DNA of 64,000 nucleotides from JACKAL01 sp964400355 (lineage in GTDB: Bacteria; Bdellovibrionota; Bdellovibrionia; Bdellovibrionales; JAGQZY01): contig CAYNTO010000007.1 of the NCBI GenBank assembly GCA_964400355.1, forward strand, positions 60,619 to 124,618. Direction: 5' to 3'. The notes under the pieces were generated by a model. It had not been told where the DNA came from and ran no database searches. It saw only the letters and a list, made by a program, of their open reading frames with translations. A program made the translations under genes and the position numbers. Below are positions 45,101 to 52,992 of the stretch, in pieces. How positions within the stretch are numbered: the stretch's first letter is position 1; each line of letters opens with the position of its first letter.

Positions 45101-46147
45101 CTGATCGAAAATGTAGTATTCACTTCCGCTCGGATCAACAACGAGCAAATCACCACCTGAGATTGTTCTGTATTCGACCACTTGAGTGTCGCCATCACCT
45201 TTATATAACTTGTTCGTTGCCACATTGAAGTAGTGGTGAGGCGTAATCATCCACCCACCAAGACCGATATTTCTCGCATCGAAACGCGATAAAATTAAGT
45301 AATGCTCGCCCTCCTCGGGTCGCTCTGAACCTGACGGATCCTGCCGAACTTTAAATTTGATAGGCATATGCGGTACATACACGCCACTACGGTTTTTACC
45401 GTTCCACGTGTACGTGTAGTCAAATTTTTCAAGATCTGGCACACTAAAATCTAAGGTATCCGTTTGACCATCATAGGTGACATCTAAGTGAAGCGAAGTT
45501 GCCGTTGGACTCGTCCATGAATATTTCAGCGGAATTGTCGCCTGCTGACCTAAAATTCTTCCCACATCTCTGTCTGTCATATAAACGAGGTCAAAACCAG
45601 TTCCTACGAGTGGTATTGTTTCGCCGAGAACTTGATTGTCGACTTTAATAATTGATCCTTGCTTCTCACCAGGACATTTTGGCTCCTTCGGCTCGTCTTT
45701 TTCTGGCGGCTTATCCCCAGGCAGCATGCAAATCCATATCTCGATTCCGCCAGGAGGATACCAGTATACGGGCTGACCCGTGACTTGTGTGAAATGGGTA
45801 TAACGGTAATTATGGCTAAGGGCGCCTCCCTCTTCCCCATATATAGTTTCTTTCGAATAAAATTCGAGGCCTGATGTTGTGTCGGACACAGGATCGTAAC
45901 CAGTTAAATCGTCAATACGTGTATCGTGGAAAGCCCAGTCTGTAGCTTGTTGGGTCTCGGTACATGTGTTTCTTACCGGCCTCTTGTTAAGAGATTTTAC
46001 CTTTACGCCATTGACCGTATGGATCGCAGAATAGGGCACAGTATTATAATTGTATTTTGGTTTACCTCTGACCGTTTTAGTGGTTGTTGCAAAAGAGGAA
46101 GTAGCCCAAAAAACAGCCGAGACAAATAAGACCGATGCCTTTATCAT
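42164..46147 (-). CDS. Rhs/YD-repeat protein with toxin-like C-terminal tip
   Basis: 1327 aa, Sec signal peptide (IKASVLFVSAVFWATSSFA). A non-repetitive N-terminal region (~25-330) with a Cys/Pro-rich part (~150-175), then more than 20 YD repeats (e.g. FAYDLSGRLSTITDAY, YSYSLTRDLLGRITQM, YDSNSNRTSG) that build the beta-cocoon. The conserved Rhs core end (GFAGGLYDYRTGLVQFGARH, YDGETGRWLSKDPIGF, DPINLVDPMGLW) finishes near residue 1222. The last ~105 residues form a variable tip with DAYRHCLASC, GNAYEV and DINNNNMGIDAA, a pattern resembling DUF6973-type tips. Secreted effector or surface protein; export by Sec rather than a VgrG/T6SS is implied. Confidence 0.88.
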   Translation of the reverse strand: MIKASVLFVSAVFWATSSFATTTKTVRGKPKYNYNTVPYSAIHTVNGVKVKSLNKRPVRNTCTETQQATDWAFHDTRIDDLTGYDPVSDTTSGLEFYSKETIYGEEGGALSHNYRYTHFTQVTGQPVYWYPPGGIEIWICMLPGDKPPEKDEPKEPKCPGEKQGSIIKVDNQVLGETIPLVGTGFDLVYMTDRDVGRILGQQATIPLKYSWTSPTATSLHLDVTYDGQTDTLDFSVPDLEKFDYTYTWNGKNRSGVYVPHMPIKFKVRQDPSGSERPEEGEHYLILSRFDARNIGLGGWMITPHHYFNVATNKLYKGDGDTQVVEYRTISGGDLLVVDPSGSEYYIFDQYGKHLETRTTLLDSLIYSFAYDLSGRLSTITDAYSKVTTINRNMGGALTGITSPYSQTTSLTLNGVGRLVEVTNPKSETYYMEYHQSGSGLLKSFEKPAGQVSKFFYDGSGRLTKDERVGGLTSTLSFLGNPNEGIVRFTSKAGTQTDYEVRSVGTVVAPVSKRSGTTSDGVEQTYKEYADTMITSSGHIGEFKTLSSDPRFDTIKYTSENKINDSAQDYFHYYNRTSNHTGGDPFNYTTLTNSHTYDSNTETSVFTKSTKTWTNTSFEGRVSTRVLDAKERTVEVDGPASAATQFTYNSNGKLTSTTQGSRTTAYTYLSSGFLETVTNSLSQVTTYAYDLAGNNTKITLPDSREINYTYDGNGKLLTVQPPGKDAYYYNYGKATELLASLLPPAVNSNYNTGIHYYYNDDGVLSKVQRPDGSQLTYTYYSNSTKLSSISDGTNSFNFYGYDPNGLPTETSSPDGIVNEYTRRGPMLLSNQLWIDGGSEYVGKLVMTYDDLRLASITIKDDADATIGSWNYTYDLDSILETAGDLTYSVNATTGLTDAITIGSLSESLTYSSTYGEFNGYTVSYSGSTKYSYSLTRDLLGRITQMSENVLGTTAIYDYTYDTAGRLDEVEVNSTLASENTYDSNSNRTSGQVRGTAFTATYDAHDRLSTWNNYQFGYDKNGERTSKLDTSTSDQTNYSWDAWGKLKSVTLPNSDVVSYKYDGSNRKSELLINGSVEEAYIYTDQIKVAAKVDSSGNFTQVIWGSKANSPDYIVKGGNKYRLVTDPRGSIRLVVKIDDGTVAQRMDYDEWGRVTSDTNPGFQPFGFAGGLYDYRTGLVQFGARHYDGETGRWLSKDPIGFAGGDTNLYGYVMQDPINLVDPMGLWAWPWDIYNDAAQEAADKYVNDKDSSKRQDAYRHCLASCMNTRENGALSTVVMGNAYEVAGTLRGQPLCEGKRDINNNNMGIDAAKTADNCSAKCSDYVNRDVVK

Positions 46148-46439
46148 ATAAATAAGCTCCGTTGGTAAATTGAATACATTTAATAACTGGCGAAAAATAA
46201 AAACAAGGCCTTTTGTAAAACCAGACCAACATAGTAACAGCGTGTATTAAAGTTGGCGGACACTACTAATAGTATCCTGACCGTGTGATTAAATTTAGAA
46301 CACCTTTTGTATTTATTAAGAAATCGCAACAAGTTTGCCGGCACGATCGGTGGAGTCCGGAATTTTTTATTTTATTGATAATCGCAAAATGCGTGAGTAC
46401 GTTAGTTAAAAGTAAATAAATCGTATAGATGGAGGCGTC
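46148..46439. other. Divergent intergenic region between rhs and the repeat-protein gene
   Basis: 292 bp of AT-rich sequence. GGAG lies 11 bases before the rhs ATG on the minus strand and GGAGG 4 bases before the plus-strand gene. No convincing -35/-10 pair could be fixed by eye, though promoters for both directions must lie here. Confidence 0.5.
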
Positions 46440-48155
46440 ATGGTCGGGTTATCAAGGCTGTTGCTATTTTTGTTTTTAGGATTCTCTGCAAGTATTGCGT
46501 GCGCGTTTAATATCAATATAGATGTGAATGGCTATGCTGGTAGCTATAAAGTGAATAGCGTCACCTATACCGGAAACCAAACCATCAACCTAGCGGCAGG
46601 CTCCTACACCTTTGAGCATCACCCGGGCTCCATTGGTTTTACCGTCGATGGAAGCGGCAATGTGACCTCGCTCCAAACGGCATCTGCAACTGCAAGTGGT
46701 AGCACTTTAACGTTGATCACTACGGTCGTTCAGTTCGACCCTCAAGATTATACTTATAATTATTCTATTTACGGACATTCTAATATATCTGGAGTGCAGA
46801 ATGTCACTCTCATCACTAACACTCAACATCGATTGCGGAATGGACTTACCGCCATGATCACTGATTTTGAAGTGGACGGATCGGGGGCCATTACAAATGT
46901 ATCTCATCCCAACTATATAATAACATCCAATGCGAAAATAACTTTGAAGACGGCTCACGTGATAATTGATCCCGCCAAATACACTGGAACCTACAAGTTC
47001 AGCAATGTACTTTACTCTGGAGTGAATAAAGTCATTATGCTTGTTGGAGCCTACGATCGCATTTGGCTTGGAAGCAATGGGACTATTGCTCACGTAGTGG
47101 TGGATCATGAGTTGACGATTACCAATGTTGCGCAGACAAACCTCATTTTAGAAAAAGGGAAAATTACGTTTAAGACCCAACCCTTCACGTTCTATCCAGG
47201 GCGATTTGAAGGAGGATACAAGCTTATAGGATACGAGGGAACACCAAAATTCGGAGTGCACACATTTGATATTATTCCGGAAGCAACTAACCGTGTTGAC
47301 CACAGAACGGGTGCCACCATCGCCAACTTCACTATCAACAGTTCGGGATACGTCACTTGGAATGATGGACAATCGATTCGCTATGAACGACGTGCGATTT
47401 ACTTTAAAAATCAAAGAGTCCATATAGCAAAGCCAACAGGTTTTTCTGGCTCATGGCGTGTTTACTATATCAACGAATTCACGAATCAAGATGTGGATCT
47501 GTTTCTAATTCCTTATACAAATTTTGTATTGTATTCAGGCTCCACAGGCACCACTGTTCATAATTTCCAGGTCACGGACTGCGCGAGCGACGTTACTGTC
47601 ACAACTCCTGCCGGAGACTACACGGTTTCCTGCATATCCATGGACCGCGTGAATCTTTTAGATATTAACCCCGATGTTTATACCGATATCAAAAGCGATT
47701 TTGTGCTCCAGTATATCAACAGGAAATATTCCGCAACGGTCGGTGACTTCACACTCACACACAACGGCAACACTGTTCCTGTGTTCGGAGGGAATTTTAC
47801 GGAGTTTTTGTTTAAAATACCTGGCTTGTTACAAAATGGACGCAATCACGTTCAGTTTTCTGGAAAAGATGAGAACACCAGCACGTTCACGCGCAATTAT
47901 ATTATTTGGGCGGGGCAAAACGTTGTGGAAGTCGACACCGGCAGCACCAGCTTAAACTACGACGTTACCTTGAACGTGATTCATACCATCTCCGGCACCG
48001 ACTACTACTTTGGCGAAACAAAGACCACGCAAAACGGTAAAGCGTATTTTTTAAATGTTCCCAACCTTTATGTTTGGGTCTCCACGACGCGCAATTATGT
48101 GGAACAGGTTGGTCGCTTTATCGACGGCGATACGCAAATTTTGCTACCGCAATAG
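46440..48155 (+). CDS. Secreted protein with five ~75-80 aa tandem repeats
   Basis: 571 aa. Signal peptide (LSRLLLFLFLGFSASIACA) then about five diverged repeats beginning near residues 25, 100, 178, 253 and 330. A consensus can be read as DP-x-x-Y-T-G-T-Y-K, a strand pair, L-x-x-G-x-Y, G-T-I-x-x-F-x-V-D-x-x-G-x-I-T-N-V, and ITFKT. The C-terminal ~170 residues (from VNLLDINPD) differ and look like one or two beta-sandwich modules (GLLQNGRNHVQFSGKD). Entirely beta-rich, no Cys-rich or enzyme motif; probably a surface adhesin or matrix protein (inference). GGAGG before the ATG and a terminator behind. Confidence 0.65.
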   Translation: MVGLSRLLLFLFLGFSASIACAFNINIDVNGYAGSYKVNSVTYTGNQTINLAAGSYTFEHHPGSIGFTVDGSGNVTSLQTASATASGSTLTLITTVVQFDPQDYTYNYSIYGHSNISGVQNVTLITNTQHRLRNGLTAMITDFEVDGSGAITNVSHPNYIITSNAKITLKTAHVIIDPAKYTGTYKFSNVLYSGVNKVIMLVGAYDRIWLGSNGTIAHVVVDHELTITNVAQTNLILEKGKITFKTQPFTFYPGRFEGGYKLIGYEGTPKFGVHTFDIIPEATNRVDHRTGATIANFTINSSGYVTWNDGQSIRYERRAIYFKNQRVHIAKPTGFSGSWRVYYINEFTNQDVDLFLIPYTNFVLYSGSTGTTVHNFQVTDCASDVTVTTPAGDYTVSCISMDRVNLLDINPDVYTDIKSDFVLQYINRKYSATVGDFTLTHNGNTVPVFGGNFTEFLFKIPGLLQNGRNHVQFSGKDENTSTFTRNYIIWAGQNVVEVDTGSTSLNYDVTLNVIHTISGTDYYFGETKTTQNGKAYFLNVPNLYVWVSTTRNYVEQVGRFIDGDTQILLPQ

Positions 48156-48172
48156 CTTTCTTGCTTCCCCTT

Positions 48173-48197
48173 ACCGGCGCGCAATGCGCCGGTTTTT
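48173..48197 (+). terminator. Rho-independent terminator of the repeat-protein gene
   Basis: Stem CCGGCGC / GCGCCGG with loop gcaat, followed by TTTTT, 18 bp after the stop codon. Confidence 0.85.
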
Positions 48198-48344
48198 GTG
48201 GCGCACTCCAACAATTAAGCTGCGCCTATACCTTCCATTTTCGAGAACGGCGGGATTCTGGCTCCCCGGCTCCGCTCGGGCACTATAAAAATTGATTTTT
48301 GGTCACGGAAATGAAAACATTTTTGATGGAGGGGGGGCCGGTTT

Positions 48345-49259
48345 ATGGAAAAACCAGTGTTATCGACATATACAGACTATCGATCTTATCTCAACGACCA
48401 TTTCGAATTTCGCAGACACGAAACTCGCCATCAGCTGCGACCATTTTCCTATTCCGACTTCTCGGCAGCAGCCGACATCCGTTCTCCCAACTATCTCAAA
48501 CTCATTATTGGCGGCGATCGCAATCTGTCGCTCGACATGTGCAAAAAATTTGGCCGGGCCCTGCGTTTAGAAAAAGCCGATCAAGAAGAGTTCGAACTCC
48601 TGGTCGCTTACAACCAGGCCGATGACCCTCTCGAGCGCAACAGTTCCCTCAAAGCACTTTCGGAAATGCGCGCCCAAAAATCGTTAGATGCCGGAGATAT
48701 CGATATCACTACCTGGGAAAAAATGCCGGGATGGTTGTCGTGGGTGATCTATGCTTTGATCGATCAAACCAATATTGATTTTAGCATTGATCATCTCAAA
48801 AAAGTGCTGCGCCAAAGAGTTTCCGAAAAAGACATCCAGGAGGCCATCGACAAATTGGTCGCCTCCGGAGACGTGCGCATCGAAAACAATATCCCTTACA
48901 AAAACAACAAGGTGATTTCGAACTCCGATAAAATTCCTGCGGCCCTGGTACGCAAGCTTCAGGCGGAATTGGTTTATTTAGGTTTAGAATCGCTGTATCG
49001 CGATGCGCCCCAGGAGCGGGAGATCAGCGGGTTTACAATTGCTATGACCGACGACGAATTCACCTGGGTGCGCCATGAACTGCGCAAGATCCGCAAGGAG
49101 CTTCAGGCCAAATTGATGATGGCGCGCGAAAAGAGCCCGGGCAAAAAGGTCTATCAGGTGAATATTCAATTGTTTCCATTAACGAATGAGAGCTTAAAGA
49201 GTGGGCTTTCGGCCGAAGAGGAGACTGAAAGCTCAAGCACCAGAAGTAAAGACATTTAA
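48345..49259 (+). CDS. TIGR02147 family protein (DUF4423-type)
   Basis: 304 aa, no signal or TM. The N-terminus STYTDYRSYLNDHFEFRR, FSYSDFSAAADIRSPNYLKL, then IIGGDRNLSLDMCKKFGRAL is the highly typical opening of TIGR02147 proteins, a multi-copy family of Fibrobacter and Bdellovibrio with a DNA-binding-like HTH at the front; the function is not established, and regulators have been suggested. The middle has a winged-helix-like VSEKDIQEAIDKLVASGDV, and the end is a helical coiled coil (WVRHELRKIRKELQAKL). Its ribosome binding site is a GGAGGGGGGG tract 7 bases before the ATG. Confidence 0.88.
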   Translation: MEKPVLSTYTDYRSYLNDHFEFRRHETRHQLRPFSYSDFSAAADIRSPNYLKLIIGGDRNLSLDMCKKFGRALRLEKADQEEFELLVAYNQADDPLERNSSLKALSEMRAQKSLDAGDIDITTWEKMPGWLSWVIYALIDQTNIDFSIDHLKKVLRQRVSEKDIQEAIDKLVASGDVRIENNIPYKNNKVISNSDKIPAALVRKLQAELVYLGLESLYRDAPQEREISGFTIAMTDDEFTWVRHELRKIRKELQAKLMMAREKSPGKKVYQVNIQLFPLTNESLKSGLSAEEETESSSTRSKDI

Positions 49260-49509
49260 ATTTTGGGGGGGAGAATCATTTAAACGACTGCCAGTGCTCG
49301 GCCTCAGAATTACCAACCAACGTACAACTTCAACTAACGTACCGACGAACCATAGAGCAATCAGTGTGCCACTTCCCGATTGCCGGTATTTTCCCGTTAT
49401 GTTGGCACAACAGTGAAATTATAACAAAAAACGGTACCAGCCTGGCCCGAGATGGACACGCCAGCGGATTGCATCTAGTCCTTCCTCAAACACTCTTAAG
49501 GGGGACATC

Positions 49510-49890
49510 ATGAAATCAGTTATCATCGCCATCGCTTTACTTTGTTTAGGCACACCGGCTTTTGCCACCGAATCCAGTGGGGAAAAGTTTGAGTGTATCC
49601 AGGAGACCGAGCTGGTTGGCTCTACGCGCAGCCTCACACTTACACAAATCGAAAAATCGGACCAATGGTTGCTGGAAATCTACACCCAACCCGTAGTGCC
49701 CAACGCGCCTAAAACCCTCGAAGTCTCTAGCGTGCTCACCGTCACTACGGTAGAGGATGTGATGTTTTTTCTCGAGAACAGAGAAGACAACATTCAATTC
49801 AACATTTACATGGATGAGCTCTATATGACGTATTTGTACATGAACGGCGAAAAACAAGCGCAGTACTTTAACTGCGAAGCTAGCTACTAA
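49510..49890 (+). CDS. Small secreted hypothetical protein
   Basis: 126 aa with a signal peptide (SVIIAIALLCLGTPAFA). The mature chain has Cys at ~29 and near the end (FECIQE, FNCEAS), which could form one disulfide around a beta-rich body (SLTLTQIEKSDQWLLEIY, IYMDELYMTYLYMN). No family recognised. A 250-bp spacer upstream (49260-49509) holds only a G7 tract at 49265. Convergent with sodC. Confidence 0.6.
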   Translation: MKSVIIAIALLCLGTPAFATESSGEKFECIQETELVGSTRSLTLTQIEKSDQWLLEIYTQPVVPNAPKTLEVSSVLTVTTVEDVMFFLENREDNIQFNIYMDELYMTYLYMNGEKQAQYFNCEASY

Positions 49891-49895
49891 AAGCG

Positions 49896-49939
49896 AAAAA
49901 AAAAGCTGGGTTCTGCGCCATGAGCAACACAGAACCCAG
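49896..49939 (-). terminator. Rho-independent terminator of sodC
   Basis: Stem CTGGGTTCTG (49906-49915) / CAGAACCCAG (49930-49939). On the minus strand it is followed by CTTTTTTTTT. 14-base loop. Confidence 0.85.
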
Positions 49940-49986
49940 TATGTGGCTTTCGTTACCTAAGTGTTTACCGAACGTGTCGGTTGAAC

Positions 49987-50520
49987 TTATTTTTTGATAA
50001 CACCACAGCCAATGCGTCCACCAGAATTACCAGAAGGCTGATTTTTCAGGTCATCCTCTTTCTCGTGGACGACAACGGATCTGTTAATAACAGAGCGTTT
50101 ATCTTTAGCATCGGCATTTAAACTTACATTTTCAGTATAGATATCTATCGTCGCAACGCCGTCAGCGTTTGCGAGAACATTCCCGAGATCGCCATTGTGT
50201 TTGGACTTATCCCCAGGCGCCCCGTGGGGCATCTTTTCCACACTAAAGTGGTCTCCAGCACTTTTTGCACCTTTACCAGAGCAGTTTCCGATTTCATGGA
50301 TGTGCAAACCGTGCAGATGGTTGGGTTTTAAGCCTTTAATAGCGCCTTCGATATGCACTTTATTTTTATCTTGGGAAAATTTGAGCGTGCCACTCACCTT
50401 GCTGCCATCGACCGCCTCTAACCCGGCTGTCGCAGTATCGGGAGTTGCCGCCATCGCCGGGCTCATCACCACGACCGCTGAAAGTAATAAAATTTTGAAT
50501 GTGACTTCGCTAATTACCAT
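49987..50520 (-). CDS. sodC: Superoxide dismutase [Cu-Zn], periplasmic
   Basis: Dismutates superoxide outside the cytoplasm. Signal peptide (FKILLLSAVVVMSPAMAA). The Cu ligands are in LHGLHIHEIGNC and at VVHEKEDD; Zn ligands in AGDHFS and HGAPGDKSKHNGDLGN; GGRIGCGVI closes the conserved disulfide. 177 aa, standard. Terminated by the hairpin at 49896. Periplasmic SodC can protect against oxidative bursts of other cells. Confidence 0.96.
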   Translation of the reverse strand: MVISEVTFKILLLSAVVVMSPAMAATPDTATAGLEAVDGSKVSGTLKFSQDKNKVHIEGAIKGLKPNHLHGLHIHEIGNCSGKGAKSAGDHFSVEKMPHGAPGDKSKHNGDLGNVLANADGVATIDIYTENVSLNADAKDKRSVINRSVVVHEKEDDLKNQPSGNSGGRIGCGVIKK

Positions 50521-50766
50521 TTGTTGTGCCTCTCACGTGGACAGCTTTTGCTGTCACTGCATTCGGTAATCATAGCTCTTGTCTCACCGTAAAGGGTGGA
50601 AGAGAGGTCTAATAAATGTTTAAAATCCTTAACAACTGCAAGCGCTCCTGGGGCGCCCGTTTTTGGCAATTGCGCCCCACCGTAGCTTGGGAATAAGGAG
50701 TACCGCGTTAGGACTGAAAACCTGCAATTTTCGAGAGAAAAAAGCCCATTTGAGAGCATGTAGCCC

Positions 50767-50795
50767 TTGTCTAAAAGGCCCAAGATGAATACATT
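50767..50795 (+). promoter_or_regulatory. Promoter of the SRP RNA gene
   Basis: TTGTCT at 50767-50772, 17-bp spacer, TACATT at 50790-50795. The predicted start at about 50801 coincides with the first base of the closing stem of the RNA. The region from sodC to here (50521-50766) shows no other feature. Confidence 0.6.
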
Positions 50796-50799
50796 AGCA

Positions 50800-50900
50800 G
50801 GGCTGAGTCCCGTACAACGAAAATTTTATGAATCCCGCCAGGTTCGGAAGAAAGCAACGGTAATAATTTCTTTGTGTGCTACGGGGTGCTCAGCCTTCTT
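50800..50900 (+). ncRNA. ffs: Signal recognition particle RNA (4.5S type)
   Basis: About 100 nt. The 5' GGCTGAG (50801-50807) pairs with CTCAGCC (50889-50895); CCCGT pairs with ACGGG on the next helix. The highly conserved Ffh-binding tip is clear: CCCGCCAGGTTCGGAAGAAA followed by GCAACGG, with the GGAA tetraloop and symmetric internal loop. It ends in a T-run at 50896-50904. It forms SRP with Ffh to target inner-membrane proteins. Location directly upstream of dnaX, with the T-run only ~14 bp before its start codon, is a known arrangement in other bacteria. Confidence 0.93.
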
Positions 50901-50917
50901 TTTTGGGGGTTCGACGT

Positions 50918-52663
50918 TTGAGTGAGTATCATGTTTTAGCCAGAAAATGGCGCCCACAAGAATTCGAAAACCTTGTCGGTCAAGAACACATCAGTAAAAC
51001 TCTCATCAATGCGATTCGTAACAATCGCGTTCCCCATGCTTTGCTGTTTACCGGACCTCGCGGAACGGGAAAAACCTCCTCCGCACGTATTCTCGCTAAA
51101 ACATTAAAGTGTAAAAATGCTGTCGATTTTATTCCCTGCCAAAAATGCAGTGACTGTATCGATATCGCCAACAGCCGCCATATCGATGTGATCGAAATCG
51201 ATGGAGCCTCCAACAATGGTGTGGATGCGGTTCGAGAACTGCGCGATTCAGTGGGCTACGCCGCCTCTACCGGCGGCTATAAGGTTTATATTATCGATGA
51301 AGTTCACATGCTCTCCACTAGCGCCTTCAATGCGCTCCTTAAAACTCTCGAGGAGCCACCGTCGCACGTGGTGTTTATTTTAGCGACCACCGAAGTTCAA
51401 AAAATTCCCAATACCATTTTATCGCGCTGCCAGCGTTACGATTTCCGTATGATCTCCCAGCAGGAGATTCGCGGCCATTTGGCCAAGGTCTGCGCCGCCG
51501 AAAATGTAAAATACGACGAAGACGCCTTGTGGTTGATCGCCCGCCAGGCCAAGGGCTCCATGCGCGATGCTCAAAGCCTGCTCGATCAAATTATTACTTA
51601 TTCCAATGGCAATGTGACCGCTGCAACCGTCACCGATAACCTGGGACTTGTTCAGCGTGTTCTCATCAACAATTGCCTCAAGGGAATTTTACAAAAAGAC
51701 ATCGGTGCGCTCGCACAAACCATAAGTGACATTGGCCTCTCCGGAGCTGATCCCACGCTGTTGGTCGAATCTATGTTGGAGCAACTGCGCAATCTTTTAA
51801 TGATCAAGATCGGCGCCGACAAAATGAACGTGCCCATCGCCGTGCCCGAATCAGAACTGGATCTACTGCGCGAATGGGCCACAGTTGTGAGTGAAGAAGA
51901 TATTCACCTGCTGTTTGATATCGCTCTTAAGGGCAGTCAAAGCATGGTGCGCGCCGCAGAGCCGCGGCTCGCGCTGGAGATGTTGTGTTTAAAAATGGGC
52001 TCCGCTCCGCGAGTGATGAGCTTAGCGCAACTTCTCGAGGCCGCACCGAGCCCCTCGACTCCCTCCGCAGCACCCGCACGGGCCGAAAACAAATCTCCAA
52101 CCGCTAAGAGTCGCGCGCCCCAAAATGCAGGTGGCGCTAACGTCATGGCCGCTCAACATCAAGCAAGCGCCGCTGTAAGTGCACCGCGTGCGGCAGCGGC
52201 TCCCGCAGTGCAAGAAATATCCTTGGAGAAAACTCTCGAGAACATCACCGATCCGTGGATGCGCTTTGTGGAAATGGTTCGTCAGTCCAATGGATTGCTC
52301 GCCGCTTTGATCGAGCACACGTACATTATCGAACAGGACGAGACCAAGCTGCGCTTAGGGCTTCCGGAAAAGATGGCCTTTCTTTTTGATAAAGTCAGCG
52401 ATGCCACCAACGTGGAAAGAATCACTCACTTTGTAGAATCGCTGTGGAATAAAAAACTCAAAGTGTCGGTGGAAAAAACCAAGGCCTCGGCGGCGTCGGC
52501 CACTACCACACTCACCATGACACCTAAGGACCGCGCGGTTCAGTCCGAAAAAGAAAAAGCAGATAAAGTCCGTACCGCAGTGGAAGACCATCCGTTAATG
52601 AAAAAAACCAATAGTTTGTTTAAAACCGAAATTCGAGCCATTAAAGAGGAGAAACCATCATGA
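50918..52663 (+). CDS. dnaX: DNA polymerase III subunit gamma/tau
   Basis: AAA+ clamp-loader subunit. LSEYHVLARKWRPQEF is the universal DnaX beginning, so the start is TTG at 50918, preceded by GGGGG; the earlier frame overlaps the SRP RNA. Walker A GPRGTGKTSSARILAK, zinc-binding CQKC-SDC, Walker B IIDEVHMLS, sensor ILATTEVQKIP, Arg finger ILSRCQRY. After residue ~375 comes an Ala/Pro/Ser-rich linker and a tau-like C-terminal domain of ~150 residues. 581 aa. The stop overlaps the next gene (ATGA). Confidence 0.95.
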   Translation: MSEYHVLARKWRPQEFENLVGQEHISKTLINAIRNNRVPHALLFTGPRGTGKTSSARILAKTLKCKNAVDFIPCQKCSDCIDIANSRHIDVIEIDGASNNGVDAVRELRDSVGYAASTGGYKVYIIDEVHMLSTSAFNALLKTLEEPPSHVVFILATTEVQKIPNTILSRCQRYDFRMISQQEIRGHLAKVCAAENVKYDEDALWLIARQAKGSMRDAQSLLDQIITYSNGNVTAATVTDNLGLVQRVLINNCLKGILQKDIGALAQTISDIGLSGADPTLLVESMLEQLRNLLMIKIGADKMNVPIAVPESELDLLREWATVVSEEDIHLLFDIALKGSQSMVRAAEPRLALEMLCLKMGSAPRVMSLAQLLEAAPSPSTPSAAPARAENKSPTAKSRAPQNAGGANVMAAQHQASAAVSAPRAAAAPAVQEISLEKTLENITDPWMRFVEMVRQSNGLLAALIEHTYIIEQDETKLRLGLPEKMAFLFDKVSDATNVERITHFVESLWNKKLKVSVEKTKASAASATTTLTMTPKDRAVQSEKEKADKVRTAVEDHPLMKKTNSLFKTEIRAIKEEKPS

Positions 52664-52989
52664 AAGGCAGTCGACCAGGCGCAAACAGTATGCAAGCCAT
52701 TATAAAACAGGCCAACCAAATGCAAGCACGTATGAAAAAGCTGCAGGATGACCTATCCACTAAAGAATACTCCGCCACCAGCGGCGGCAATGCGGTTCAA
52801 GTCACTGTGTGCGCCGACAAAGTAAAGGCAATCACGATTAGCGAAGACGTGTTTAAAGCCGGCGACGCAGAAACTCTGCAAGACATGATTGTTACTGCCG
52901 TCAATGAGGCGCTCACCACTGCAAAAGCAGAGCACGACGAGCAGGTTCAGGCTCTTTCCAAAAATTTTAACATCCCTGGGCTGACATAG
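52660..52989 (+). CDS. ybaB: YbaB/EbfC family nucleoid-associated protein
   Basis: A 109-aa DNA-binding dimer. Helical front (SMQAIIKQANQMQARMKKLQ), then a strand region with VQVTVCADKVKAITIS and the terminal helix QDMIVTAVNEALTTAKAE, as in the family. ATG overlaps the dnaX stop, and recR starts 3 bp after its own stop. The dnaX-ybaB-recR order is widely conserved. Confidence 0.94.
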   Translation: MKGSRPGANSMQAIIKQANQMQARMKKLQDDLSTKEYSATSGGNAVQVTVCADKVKAITISEDVFKAGDAETLQDMIVTAVNEALTTAKAEHDEQVQALSKNFNIPGLT

Positions 52990-52992
52990 TTC

